A stretch of 64,000 nt of DNA from Beutenbergia cavernae DSM 12333 (GTDB lineage: Bacteria > Actinomycetota > Actinomycetes > Actinomycetales > Beutenbergiaceae), in assembly GCF_000023105.1 (NCBI RefSeq), contig NC_012669.1:2171025-2235024 (forward strand), given 5' to 3'. The position numbers were made by a program, and so were the translations under genes. The notes beneath the pieces are model-generated. The model saw only the letters and a program-made list of their open reading frames with translations. It searched no databases and was not told where the DNA came from. This document shows, piece by piece, positions 56,333 through 64,000 of this stretch. The number at the start of each line of letters is the position of its first letter. Positions within the stretch are counted from its first letter, which is position 1.

Positions 56333-57592
56333 TCAGGACGTGCCGGCGATGGCCTCGAGGTTGGCCTGGACCGAGTCGAGGATCGCCGTCGGGTCGCCGC
56401 TCGCGAGCGACTCGAGCTGCGCGTTGAAGTCCGCGAGCACGTCGACGATGCCCTCGATCGGTGGCACACCCTGCGCGTACTCGGCGCCGGCGATGAACGG
56501 CTCCTGCTCGGGGAACTGGGCTGCCCAGTCGCCGGCGACGGACTCGACGGACGGCATCACGCCGAACGCCTCGGCGAACACCATCTGCTGCTCGCCCGAC
56601 GTCAGGTACTCGACCAGGGAGAGGGCCGCCTCGCTGTCGCCGCCCGCCGGCACACCCCAGCAGTTGGTGAACTGCAGCGTGCCCGGACCGGCCGGACCGG
56701 CCGGGAGCTCGACCACCCGGTAGGGGATGTCCGGGAAGTCGTTGGTCATGGCCCCGATCACCCAGTTGCCCTCGATGACCATCGCCGCGGCCCCGGTGCC
56801 GAGCGCCTCGCCGCCCCAGCCGGCGCCGATGTCGGCCGGGTAGGCGGCGGAGCCCGAGCTCAGGAGCCCCTGGACGTACGTCAGCGCCTCGACGTTCTCC
56901 GCGCTGTTCGCGATCGGCTGCCCGTCGGCGTCGACGAGGCCTCCGCCGGCCTGAGCCATGAACGAGCCGATCCGCTGCCACTCCGGCCCGAAGCTCAGAC
57001 CGACCTGGGCGTCGGTGGTCAGCGTCTGCGCGACCGCGGCCAGCTCGTCCCACGTGGTCGGGACGTCGTCGTCCGTCAGCCCGGCCGCCTCCCAGGCGTC
57101 CGTGTTGATGATGAGCGCGAGCGTCGAGAAGTCCTTGGGCGCGCAGACGAGCTCGCCGTCGAAGCTGAACGAGTCGCGCAGCGTGACGTAGAAGTCGTCG
57201 GCGTTCGGCAGCCCGGCGGCGTACGGCGCCAGGGAGCCGTTCGCGGCGTAGGCGGGGAAGCTGTCGGTCGAGAGGTAGAACAGGTCCGGCGGGGATCCCG
57301 CGGCGAAGCCCTGGCTGAGCTCCTGCGGCAGGTCCGCTGCGGCCTGGAGCGTGGCCGTGTTCCCGGTCTCCGTGCTCCAGGCCTCGAGGGCGGCGGTCAC
57401 GGCCTGGGTCTCGGCGTCGCCGCTGGACCCGATGAGGACGTCGAGCTCCGCGCCTCCCGTGGCCTCGTCGCCGCCGGTGTCCTCACCCGTGCCCTCGTCG
57501 AACCCGGACCCTCCGCCGCAGGCCGCGAGCGCCAGCGCCCCGGCGGCCAGGGCGATCCCGACGGCGCTGCCACGCCGTGCCGATCTGCTCAT
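56333..57592 (-). CDS. Extracellular sugar-binding lipoprotein (ABC transporter)
   Basis: The 419-residue protein has a lipoprotein signal peptide ending LALAACGGG (cysteine about residue 25). A low-complexity acidic linker and then a cluster-1 binding-protein fold follow: DLFYLSTDSFPAYAANG, CAPKDFSTLALIINTDAWE, MVIEGNWVIGAM and FTNCWGVPAGG. It should bind a carbohydrate outside the membrane. GAAGGAG lies eight bases before the ATG. It is first in the operon with both permeases and follows the LacI regulator by 12 bases on the same strand. Confidence 0.94.
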   Translation of the reverse strand: MSRSARRGSAVGIALAAGALALAACGGGSGFDEGTGEDTGGDEATGGAELDVLIGSSGDAETQAVTAALEAWSTETGNTATLQAAADLPQELSQGFAAGSPPDLFYLSTDSFPAYAANGSLAPYAAGLPNADDFYVTLRDSFSFDGELVCAPKDFSTLALIINTDAWEAAGLTDDDVPTTWDELAAVAQTLTTDAQVGLSFGPEWQRIGSFMAQAGGGLVDADGQPIANSAENVEALTYVQGLLSSGSAAYPADIGAGWGGEALGTGAAAMVIEGNWVIGAMTNDFPDIPYRVVELPAGPAGPGTLQFTNCWGVPAGGDSEAALSLVEYLTSGEQQMVFAEAFGVMPSVESVAGDWAAQFPEQEPFIAGAEYAQGVPPIEGIVDVLADFNAQLESLASGDPTAILDSVQANLEAIAGTS

Positions 57593-57604
57593 CGTCGTGC
57601 TCCT

Positions 57605-58669
57605 TCAGTGCGTGGTGATGGGTGTCGTCGTCGAGCCCCGCACCATGAGGCGGGGCGCGAGCAGGACCTGTTCCGAGGAAGGCGCCGGGGCCGCGGCCTC
57701 GGCGGGCTCGAGGGCGCCGAGCACGAGGTCGACGGCGCACGACGCCGCCGCCTCGAGCGGCTGCGCGATGGAGGTGAGTCCGAGCGCGGCGGCCGTCGGG
57801 GTGTCGTCGAACCCGACGACGGCGAGCCCGTCCGTCGTCTCCCGTGCGGCCGCCAGAGCGCCGATCGCGAGCGAGTCGCTCGCGCACACGACCGCGCTGG
57901 CGCCGTCGGCGGCGAGCTCCCGTGCCGCACGGGAGGCGAGCCGGCCGTTGTCGGGGATGGCCGCGCTCCACGCGTCCACCGACGCAGCGGGGACGAGCGC
58001 GTGGCGCTGCACGGCGCGGCGCCAACCGGTGCGCCGGTCGTCGCCGACGCCGGACCCCGATGGCCAGCCGAGGAACGCGATCCGCCGGTGCCCGCGGGCG
58101 ACGAGGTGGTCGACCGCCGCCTCGGTGCCGCTCGCACCGTCGACGTCGACCCACGCGTGGGGGTCCGTCGGGGCGCCCCACGGCCGCCCGAACGTGACGA
58201 ACGGGGTGCCGTGCTCCGTCAGCCACCGCGTGCGGGCGTCGCCGTGGTGGGTGTTGGCGAGCACGAAGCCGTCGACGTCGCCGGTCGAGAGGAGGTCGTG
58301 GTACTGCCCGATCTCCGCGGCGTCGCCGGCCGCGGCGAACAGCATGATGCGGTAGCCGCGGCGCTGCGCCGTCTCGGTGAGGGCGTGCAGGAAGCGGTCG
58401 CCGATCGAGCCGTTGACGCCGTCGGCGGACGCGCTGCGCGGGGTCAGGGCGAGCGCGAGCGTGCGTGAACGCTGGCTGCGCAGCCGTTGCGCCGCGCGGA
58501 GCGGGCGGTACCCGAGCTCGGCGATGGCCGCGGCCACCCGGTCCCGGGTCGACTCGTTGACCACGTGCGGGGAGTTGAGCACGTTCGAGACGGTCTGGCG
58601 CGAGACCCCGGCGCGCGCGGCGACGGAGGCGAGCGTGGCTCGGTCGGGCAATTCGGGCCTCCTCGTCAC
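57605..58669 (-). CDS. LacI family transcriptional regulator
   Basis: The 354-residue regulator has a LacI helix-turn-helix: ATLASVAARAGVSRQTVSNVLN then VVNESTRDRVAAAIAELGYRP (with hinge RAAQRLRS). A periplasmic-binding-type effector domain follows. The sensing sequence includes DVDGFVLANT and CASDSLAIGALAAA. It should repress the sugar-uptake genes it precedes and possibly the divergent debranching enzyme. A LacI-like palindrome lies 17 bases upstream of GTG 58669. A longer frame up to 58795 exists but crosses that operator. Confidence 0.93.
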   Translation of the reverse strand: MTRRPELPDRATLASVAARAGVSRQTVSNVLNSPHVVNESTRDRVAAAIAELGYRPLRAAQRLRSQRSRTLALALTPRSASADGVNGSIGDRFLHALTETAQRRGYRIMLFAAAGDAAEIGQYHDLLSTGDVDGFVLANTHHGDARTRWLTEHGTPFVTFGRPWGAPTDPHAWVDVDGASGTEAAVDHLVARGHRRIAFLGWPSGSGVGDDRRTGWRRAVQRHALVPAASVDAWSAAIPDNGRLASRAARELAADGASAVVCASDSLAIGALAAARETTDGLAVVGFDDTPTAAALGLTSIAQPLEAAASCAVDLVLGALEPAEAAAPAPSSEQVLLAPRLMVRGSTTTPITTH

Positions 58670-58685
58670 GTCCGCGGGACAGGGG

Positions 58686-58699
58686 TTTGAACGATCAAA
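58686..58699. promoter_or_regulatory. LacI-type operator between the ABC locus and the debranching enzyme
   Basis: TTTGAACGATCAAA is an imperfect 14-bp palindrome (TTTGA/TCAAA half-sites around ACGA) of the type bound by LacI regulators. It is placed just upstream of the regulator gene and of the divergent hydrolase. It overlaps TTGAAC (58687-58692), which with TAGAGT (58709-58714, 16-base spacer) is the likely plus-strand promoter. Confidence 0.65.
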
Positions 58700-58773
58700 T
58701 CCGAGGACTAGAGTCAACGCTGCGCGCCCCGCGGTGTCAAGAGGAGAGGGCGCCACGAGGCGGAGGTGGCGCA

Positions 58774-60843
58774 GTGGCAACGCAGGTCGGGACACCTCGG
58801 CAGCCGTTCCTGGACTCGTTGGTCGTGGCCCTGGCCGCGCCGACCCAGGCCTGGTCGGGAGCGGACGGGCAGATCCGGCACGGCGGCGCCCACGGTGTCT
58901 TCCACGGTGACGTGCGCGCCCTCGCCCGCGCCGAGCTGCTGGTCGCCGGCGAGGAGCCCGAGGTGATCGCGGCGGGTCCGCAGGGCCGCGGCCGCGTGCA
59001 CGTCGTCGCCCTCGCGCGGGGGATCGACGCCGCGGGGGCCGATCCCACGGTGCGCCTCGACCGGGTGCGCCGGGTGGAGCCCGGCGCCGTGCGCGAGGAC
59101 ATCACCGTGACGTGTGCCGTGCCGGGCACCGCCAGGGGTCGCCTCGAGATCGTCCTCGGCAGCGATCTCGCGGACATGGACGCCGTGAAGGCCGGGCGGA
59201 CCCCGGCTCTTCTCCCGGTGCACGCTGACGGCGATCGCCTCACCTGGGCCGCGGCCGGGGTGAGCGTCGCTGTGGAGGCGCCCGGCGCCGTCGTCGACGC
59301 GCGGGACCTCGCCGCTCCCCGGATCGCCTGGGACGTCGAGGTCACGCAGCGCGCACCGGTGACGCTCTCGTGGACCCTGACGGCCACGGACTCCGCCGCC
59401 GTCGTCGTCCCCGCCCGAGGCCCGGTGCCGTGGTCAGCACCCACGCTCGAGGCGGACGACCACCGCCTCGCTCCGTGGCTCGAACGCTCGCTGGAGGACC
59501 TGGCGAGCCTGCGCATGGCGACGACCGAGCTGCCCGACGACGAGTTCCTCGCGGCCGGCGCGCCGTGGTTCTTCACGTTGTTCGGCCGCGACTCCCTGTG
59601 GGCAGCGCGCATGCTGCTCCCGCTGGGCACCGGACTGGCCCGCGGCACGCTCCGCACGCTCGCGGCCGGCCGCGGCCGCCGGGAGGACGCGGCGACGGGT
59701 GAGCAGCCGGGCAAGGTGCTGCACGAGGTGCGTCGTGCCGGCATCGGGATCGACGACGGCGCCCGCCTGCCACCGGTGTACTTCGGCACCATCGACGCCA
59801 CCCCGTTGTGGATCGTGCTCCTGCGCGACGCCTGGCGCTGGGGCCTGCCGGCCGACGACGTCGCCGAGCTGCTGCCGGCCCTGGAGGACACGCTCGGCTG
59901 GCTCGACGCCCAGGTCTCCGACTCCGACGGCGTCGCGGGCTTCCTGCGGTACGAGGACCGGACGGGGGCCGGGCTCGCGAACCAGGGCTGGAAGGACTCG
60001 GGCGACTCCGTGCAGTGGCGCTCCGGCGAGCTGGCGCAGCCGCCGATCGCGCTGGCCGAGGTGCAGGCGTACGCGTACGAGGCGGCGCTGGCGGGAGCCG
60101 AGCTGCTGGCGGCGTTCGACCGTCCGGGCGCCGACGCGTGGCGGGACTGGGCGGACCGGCTCGCGCGGCGGTTCCGGTCGGCGTTCTGGGTCACCGTCGA
60201 CGGCGAGCGGTATCCGGCGATCGCGCTCGACGCGACCGGCAGCGCCGTCGACAGCTTGACGTCGAACCTCGGCCACCTCCTCGGGACGGGCCTGCTCGAC
60301 GCCGACGAGGAGCGGGTCGTGGCCTCGCACCTCACCGACCCGCGCCTGGACTCCGGCTACGGCCTGCGCACGCTGGCGGCGGGCTCCGGAGGGTACTGGC
60401 CGCTGCGCTATCACGGGGGTGCCGTCTGGCCCCACGACACGGCGATCGCCGTGCGCGGGCTCGCGCGTGCGGGGTTCGCCGCGGAGGCCGAGCACCTGGC
60501 GTCGGGCCTCGTCCGTGCCGCTCCCGACCTCGACTACCGCCTGCCCGAGCTGTGGTCCGGCGACGCCGCGGGCACCGTGCCCACCGTCGTGCCGTACCCG
60601 GCCGCGTGCCGCCCGCAGGCGTGGTCGGCGGCCGGGGCCGTCGCGGTGCTGCAGTCGGTCCTCGGGATCGAGGCGGACGTCCCGGCGGGTGTCGTGCGGG
60701 TGCGGGCCCGCCCCGGACCGCTCGGCGCCCTGGCGTGGGGCGGGCTGCGCGCCGGGAACGGGGTGCTCGACGTCGCCCGGGCGGCCGACGGCCGGGTGAC
60801 GGCTCGTGCGGAGGGCGACGGCGTCGAGGTTCGCGTGGAGTGA
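58774..60843 (+). CDS. Glycogen-debranching-type enzyme (amylo-alpha-1,6-glucosidase-like)
   Basis: The 689-residue protein has an N-terminal beta domain (TWSG-like WSGADGQIRHGGAHGVF, GDVRALARAELLVAGEE) typical of the GDE N-terminal family. An (alpha/alpha)6 barrel follows: FFTLFGRDSLWAARMLLPL, NQGWKDSGDSVQW, GGAVWPHDTAIAVRGLARA. No secretion signal, so it acts inside the cell. It is likely to cut oligosaccharides brought in by the divergent ABC system. GTG 58774 has GGAGG eight bases upstream; the ATG at 58687 is rejected because it sits in the operator. Confidence 0.85.
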   Translation: MATQVGTPRQPFLDSLVVALAAPTQAWSGADGQIRHGGAHGVFHGDVRALARAELLVAGEEPEVIAAGPQGRGRVHVVALARGIDAAGADPTVRLDRVRRVEPGAVREDITVTCAVPGTARGRLEIVLGSDLADMDAVKAGRTPALLPVHADGDRLTWAAAGVSVAVEAPGAVVDARDLAAPRIAWDVEVTQRAPVTLSWTLTATDSAAVVVPARGPVPWSAPTLEADDHRLAPWLERSLEDLASLRMATTELPDDEFLAAGAPWFFTLFGRDSLWAARMLLPLGTGLARGTLRTLAAGRGRREDAATGEQPGKVLHEVRRAGIGIDDGARLPPVYFGTIDATPLWIVLLRDAWRWGLPADDVAELLPALEDTLGWLDAQVSDSDGVAGFLRYEDRTGAGLANQGWKDSGDSVQWRSGELAQPPIALAEVQAYAYEAALAGAELLAAFDRPGADAWRDWADRLARRFRSAFWVTVDGERYPAIALDATGSAVDSLTSNLGHLLGTGLLDADEERVVASHLTDPRLDSGYGLRTLAAGSGGYWPLRYHGGAVWPHDTAIAVRGLARAGFAAEAEHLASGLVRAAPDLDYRLPELWSGDAAGTVPTVVPYPAACRPQAWSAAGAVAVLQSVLGIEADVPAGVVRVRARPGPLGALAWGGLRAGNGVLDVARAADGRVTARAEGDGVEVRVE

Positions 60844-60966
60844 CGTCCTACCCGCCCGGCGGTGCGCCGTCGTCCGACCGTGGTCGTACAGTAGGGAGCC
60901 GGCCGTGCGACATCGCTCGCACCTCGGACCCTCGCCAACGCGGTGGGACAGAGTGGAGGACACCTG

Positions 60967-62898
60967 ATGCCGGACGAGCCCAGGATCCTGCCGACGGTGA
61001 CGACCCCACGGGACCTCCGTCGGTTGAAGCCGGCGCAGCTCGACGCTCTCGCCGCGGAGATCCGTGACTTCCTCGTCACCGAGGTCTCGAAGACCGGGGG
61101 GCACCTCGGGCCGAACCTCGGCGTCGTGGAGCTGACCATCGCGCTGCACCGCGTCTTCTCCTCCCCGACCGACCGCCTCGTCTTCGACACCGGGCACCAG
61201 GCGTACGTGCACAAGCTCCTGACCGGGCGGCAGGACTTCTCGCGGCTGCGCGGCCGCGGCGGGCTGTCCGGCTACCCCAGCAGGGCGGAGTCGGACCACG
61301 ACGTCGTCGAGAACTCCCACGCGTCAGCGGCGCTGTCGTGGGCCGACGGGATCGCCCGGGCGAACCAGGTCGCGGGCCTGCGGGACCGCCACGTCGTCGC
61401 CGTCGTCGGCGACGGCGCGCTCACCGGGGGCATGGCCTGGGAGGCGCTCAACAACATCTCCTCGGGGCAGGACCGCCGCCTCGTCGTCGTCGTGAACGAC
61501 AACGGCCGCTCGTACTCCCCGACGATCGGTGGCCTGGCGCAACAGCTCGACACGCTGCGCACGACCCAGAGCTACGAGCGGGTGCTCGCCCTCGGCAAGG
61601 CGACCCTGCAGCGGGGTGGGCCGCCCGGGCGGTTCGCGTACGACGCCCTGCACGGGCTCAAGAAGGGCCTCAAGGACGTCGCCCGCCCGCAGGGGCTGTT
61701 CGAGGACCTCGGGATCAAGTACGTAGGCCCCGTGGACGGGCACGACCGGGTGATGGTCGAGCACGCGCTGCGCCGGGCCAAGGCGTTCGACGGCCCGGTC
61801 ATCGTGCACGTCATCACGGAGAAGGGGCGCGGGTACACGCCCGCGGAGGAGGACGTCGCGGACCGGTTCCACGCCGTCGGGAAGATCCACCCCGAGACGG
61901 GGCTGCCCGTCGCGCCGTCGCGGTTTGGGTGGACGGCCGTGTTCGCCGACGAGATCGTGGCGATCGCGCGCCAGCGCAGCGACGTCGTCGGCGTCACGGC
62001 CGCCATGCTGCACCCGGTGGGCCTCGCGCCGATGGCGGAGGAGTTCCCGGACCGCGTGTTCGACGTCGGGATCGCCGAGCAGCACGCGGTCACCTCGGCG
62101 GCGGGGATGGCGTTCGCCGGCCTGCACCCGGTGATCGGGCTGTACGCGACGTTCCTCGGACGGGGGTTCGACCAGCTCCTCATGGACGTGGGCCTGCACA
62201 AGGCCGGCGTCACGTTCGTGCTCGACCGCGCCGGACTCACGGGCGAGGACGGCGCGAGCCACAACGGGATGTGGGACATCGCGATGACCTCGATCGTCCC
62301 GGGGCTGCGGCTCGCCGCGCCGCGCGACGAGACGACGTTGCGCGAGGAGCTGCGCGAGGCGGTCGCCGTCGACGACGCGCCGACCGTGCTGCGGTACCCG
62401 AAGGGCGCGCTGCCCGAGGCGTTGCCGGCGGTGCAGCGGGTCGGGGGGGCGTACGGCCCGGACGTGCTCGCACGCCACGCCGGCGACGGCGGCGCCCGGG
62501 TTCTCGTGGTGGGCGTCGGGGCGTTCGCCGCCTGCGCCGTGGAGGTGGGGGAGCGGCTGGCGCAGCACGGCATCGGCGGCACCGTCGTGGACCCGCGCTG
62601 GGTGCTTCCGGTGGGCTCCGAGCTGCTCGAGCTCGCCCAGGGTCACGACCTCGTGGTCACCGTGGAGGACGGGCTCGTGACGGGCGGCGCCGGCTCGCAC
62701 CTGCGGGACGCGCTGGCCGCGGCCGGGACGCACGTGCCGGTGCAGTCGCACGGCATTCCCCGGACCTACCTCGAGCACGCCTCCCGCGCGGAGCTCGTCG
62801 CGGAGCTGGGGCTGCGCCCGGCCGACGTGGCTCGCGAGGCGGCGTCCGCCGTCGCGCACCTGACCGGTGCGACGGAGCCGGCCACGATCGACCGCTGA
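60967..62898 (+). CDS. dxs: 1-deoxy-D-xylulose-5-phosphate synthase
   Basis: This TPP enzyme joins pyruvate and glyceraldehyde 3-phosphate, the first step of the MEP isoprenoid pathway. The 643-residue protein shows [49 protein letters not shown] (TPP/Mg), [17 protein letters not shown] and [15 protein letters not shown]. The length is normal. ATG 60967 is preceded by GGAGG (60954-60958). TACAGT at 60887-60892 is a possible -10. Its downstream neighbour is convergent. Confidence 0.97.
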   Translation: MPDEPRILPTVTTPRDLRRLKPAQLDALAAEIRDFLVTEVSKTGGHLGPNLGVVELTIALHRVFSSPTDRLVFDTGHQAYVHKLLTGRQDFSRLRGRGGLSGYPSRAESDHDVVENSHASAALSWADGIARANQVAGLRDRHVVAVVGDGALTGGMAWEALNNISSGQDRRLVVVVNDNGRSYSPTIGGLAQQLDTLRTTQSYERVLALGKATLQRGGPPGRFAYDALHGLKKGLKDVARPQGLFEDLGIKYVGPVDGHDRVMVEHALRRAKAFDGPVIVHVITEKGRGYTPAEEDVADRFHAVGKIHPETGLPVAPSRFGWTAVFADEIVAIARQRSDVVGVTAAMLHPVGLAPMAEEFPDRVFDVGIAEQHAVTSAAGMAFAGLHPVIGLYATFLGRGFDQLLMDVGLHKAGVTFVLDRAGLTGEDGASHNGMWDIAMTSIVPGLRLAAPRDETTLREELREAVAVDDAPTVLRYPKGALPEALPAVQRVGGAYGPDVLARHAGDGGARVLVVGVGAFAACAVEVGERLAQHGIGGTVVDPRWVLPVGSELLELAQGHDLVVTVEDGLVTGGAGSHLRDALAAAGTHVPVQSHGIPRTYLEHASRAELVAELGLRPADVAREAASAVAHLTGATEPATIDR

Positions 62899-62923
62899 GC
62901 GGCGCGGCCCCGGGCGGGTCGCC

Positions 62924-63586
62924 TCAGGCTCGGGAGAACGCCGACACGGTTCCGCCCGCCCGCTCGGCGCGAGCGAGCGTGCGCACGACGGCGTCCTGCC
63001 CGTGCCGCCGCTGCGCCAGCACGGCGAGCAGCCCGAGGACCGGTTCGAGGACGGCCGGCTCGAACCGCGGTGTCGGGAGGCCGAGGCTCGTCGCCAGGTC
63101 GTCGGTGTGCACGACGATCTCGAGGAGCCGGACCAGCAGGAAGTCGTCCGTGGCGAGGGCACAGCCCTGCCACGGCACGAACGTCGCGGGGCCGGCAGCG
63201 CGGATCGCCTCGGGCAGTGCGGCACAGGCGGCGTCGCCGACGGCGATCGACGCCTCGTAGCCTTCCCCGGCCATCTCGTTGAAGTCGTCGCGGATCGAGG
63301 TGTTCTCCTCGGCGTCCACCGGGGCGTCGAGCCAGTCGAGGAGTCCGGCATACACCGAGAGCGGCACGCGCTCCGCGCCCGCCGGCACCGGCAGGCCGAG
63401 GAACTCGACGGCGCACTCCGGCTGGCTCACGAGGTGTCGGGCGAGCCCACCGACCGTCATCCCGGGCAGCGCGGACTCCGTGCCCCAGGCGGCGACCACC
63501 GCGTCGTGACGGGCGAGGTCGACCGCCTGCTCGGCCGCGCGGACGACGGCGTCGTGGTCGAGCGATCCGACGGCGGTGGAGGCCAC
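62924..63586 (-). CDS. Maleylpyruvate isomerase-like mycothiol-dependent / DinB-like protein (TIGR03083-type)
   Basis: This 220-residue protein resembles the DinB/mycothiol-dependent maleylpyruvate isomerase N-terminal family: PGMTVGGLARHLVSQPE near residue 45 and LLVRLLEIVVHTDDLATSLGLP near 155, with conserved His residues as the expected metal ligands. Whether it is an isomerase, a bacillithiol-type transferase or a binding protein cannot be told. TACTCT lies six bases before its GTG. Convergent with dxs. Confidence 0.78.
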   Translation of the reverse strand: MASTAVGSLDHDAVVRAAEQAVDLARHDAVVAAWGTESALPGMTVGGLARHLVSQPECAVEFLGLPVPAGAERVPLSVYAGLLDWLDAPVDAEENTSIRDDFNEMAGEGYEASIAVGDAACAALPEAIRAAGPATFVPWQGCALATDDFLLVRLLEIVVHTDDLATSLGLPTPRFEPAVLEPVLGLLAVLAQRRHGQDAVVRTLARAERAGGTVSAFSRA

Positions 63587-63703
63587 GGCCCGAGAGTACC
63601 GGCCGTGCCGCGATGTCGCCCCGGCAGAGGCCGGGTGCATCCGGTGGCCACACGGACCGCCAGCTGCACCCGGCCTCGCCGCCGGGCCCGGCCCACCGCG
63701 ACG

Positions 63704-64000
63704 TCAGCGCGGAGCGTTCGCCACGCCGTCGGGCAGGAGACGCCGCCCCAGCACCCGCTCGGAGTAGCCGGCGCGGTCCAGGTACGGCGTGATGCCGCCG
63801 AGGTGGAACGGCCACCCGGCGCCGAGGATCATGCACAGGTCGATCTGGTCGGGCGATCCCACCACGCCCTCGTCGAGCATGAGGCCGACCTCCGTCGTCA
63901 GGGCCTGGAGGACGTCGTCCAGCACGCCCGCCGCGTCGCGCGGTGACGCCGTCGCTCCCGCCGGGCGGACGGCGTCGAACACCGCCTGCAGCGCCGGGTC
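63704..64000 (-). CDS. 3-hydroxyacyl-CoA dehydrogenase / enoyl-CoA hydratase fusion, C-terminal end (partial)
   Basis: The window edge cuts a minus-strand frame. The 98 visible residues end with GLMLDEGVVGSPDQIDLCMI, LGAGWPFHLGGITPYLDRAGYSERV and LLPDGVANAPR. GAGWPFHLGGITPYLD is the C-terminal domain of FadB/FadJ-type 3-hydroxyacyl-CoA dehydrogenases, so this is the beta-oxidation multifunctional enzyme. No start is visible. I see no terminator in the 117 bases between it and the DinB-like gene. Confidence 0.8.
   Translation of the reverse strand, partial: DPALQAVFDAVRPAGATASPRDAAGVLDDVLQALTTEVGLMLDEGVVGSPDQIDLCMILGAGWPFHLGGITPYLDRAGYSERVLGRRLLPDGVANAPR

Noticed and set aside
58687-58773. 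Upstream ATG start for the debranching enzyme
   Set aside because: It lies inside the LacI-type operator and before the predicted transcription start. GTG 58774 has a good ribosome binding site.

Overview
The window is a contiguous piece of a very GC-rich chromosome. Nearly all bases are coding, third codon positions are overwhelmingly G or C, and many starts are GTG. Gene content and order point to an actinobacterium. Diagnostic items are a PknL-type kinase beside an Rv2175c-type DNA-binding protein, DUF4193/DUF3093/dut/DUF3710/OB-fold/DUF3159 in a row, SepH, GuaB1, DUF5997 and DUF5998. Tandem GNAT proteins and the ABC/debranching locus make a Micrococcales-type organism (Cellulomonas/Promicromonospora relatives) my best guess; that is inference. 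I see no tRNA, rRNA, CRISPR array, insertion sequence or phage gene. It reads as core chromosome with a few accessory genes.

Layout. 1-7.8 kb: class II DAHP synthase, a molybdopterin oxidoreductase, the PASTA kinase with its divergent DNA-binding neighbour, an alpha/beta hydrolase, a polyprenyl diphosphate synthase and a DUF4192 protein. 7.8-13 kb: a universal stress protein, then a tandem glycine riboswitch driving the glycine cleavage operon gcvT-gcvH-gcvP. 13-28 kb: the principal sigma factor, a divergent LysR-like/DUF5997 pair, three double-GNAT paralogues around parE and an Erm-type rRNA methyltransferase, an M20 peptidase with a YfcC transporter, and parC. 28-38.7 kb: a PatA-like GNAT/acyl-CoA-synthetase fusion, a DUF5998 gene with an apparent one-base frameshift, a phosphodiesterase, thymidine kinase, SepH, an inositol-phosphatase-family protein and the DUF4193-to-DUF3159 cluster. 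38.6-48.6 kb: two TrkA-type RCK proteins divergent from a KimA-like permease, a TRAM RNA methyltransferase, a CtpE-like P-type ATPase and aconitase. 48.6-54.3 kb: a lipoprotein serpin, an APH-fold kinase, NUDIX and TRIC proteins, a 22-bp tandem repeat, GuaB1 and a YciI protein. 54.3-64 kb: a LacI-controlled sugar ABC importer divergent from a glycogen-debranching-type enzyme, dxs, a DinB-like protein and the edge of a fatty-acid oxidation gene.

How the genes work together. One thread is information processing and cell division (sigma factor, topoisomerase IV, SepH, thymidine kinase, dUTPase). A second is one-carbon and central metabolism (glycine cleavage, aconitase, DAHP and DXP synthases). 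A third is ion and sugar transport. Regulation is unusually legible. About nineteen genes have a TANNNT hexamer 6-8 bases before the start codon, the signature of leaderless transcripts, and this fixes several start codons. There is also a tandem glycine riboswitch, a palindrome before aconitase, a LacI-type operator between the ABC locus and the debranching enzyme, and a SigR/SigH-like promoter before the sigma factor gene.

The observations I would check first are the overlapping leader reading frame and start-codon hairpin at the erm gene (20184-20264), the DUF5998 frameshift at 31158-31160, the 22-bp tandem repeat (52291-52402), and the leaderless-promoter pattern.
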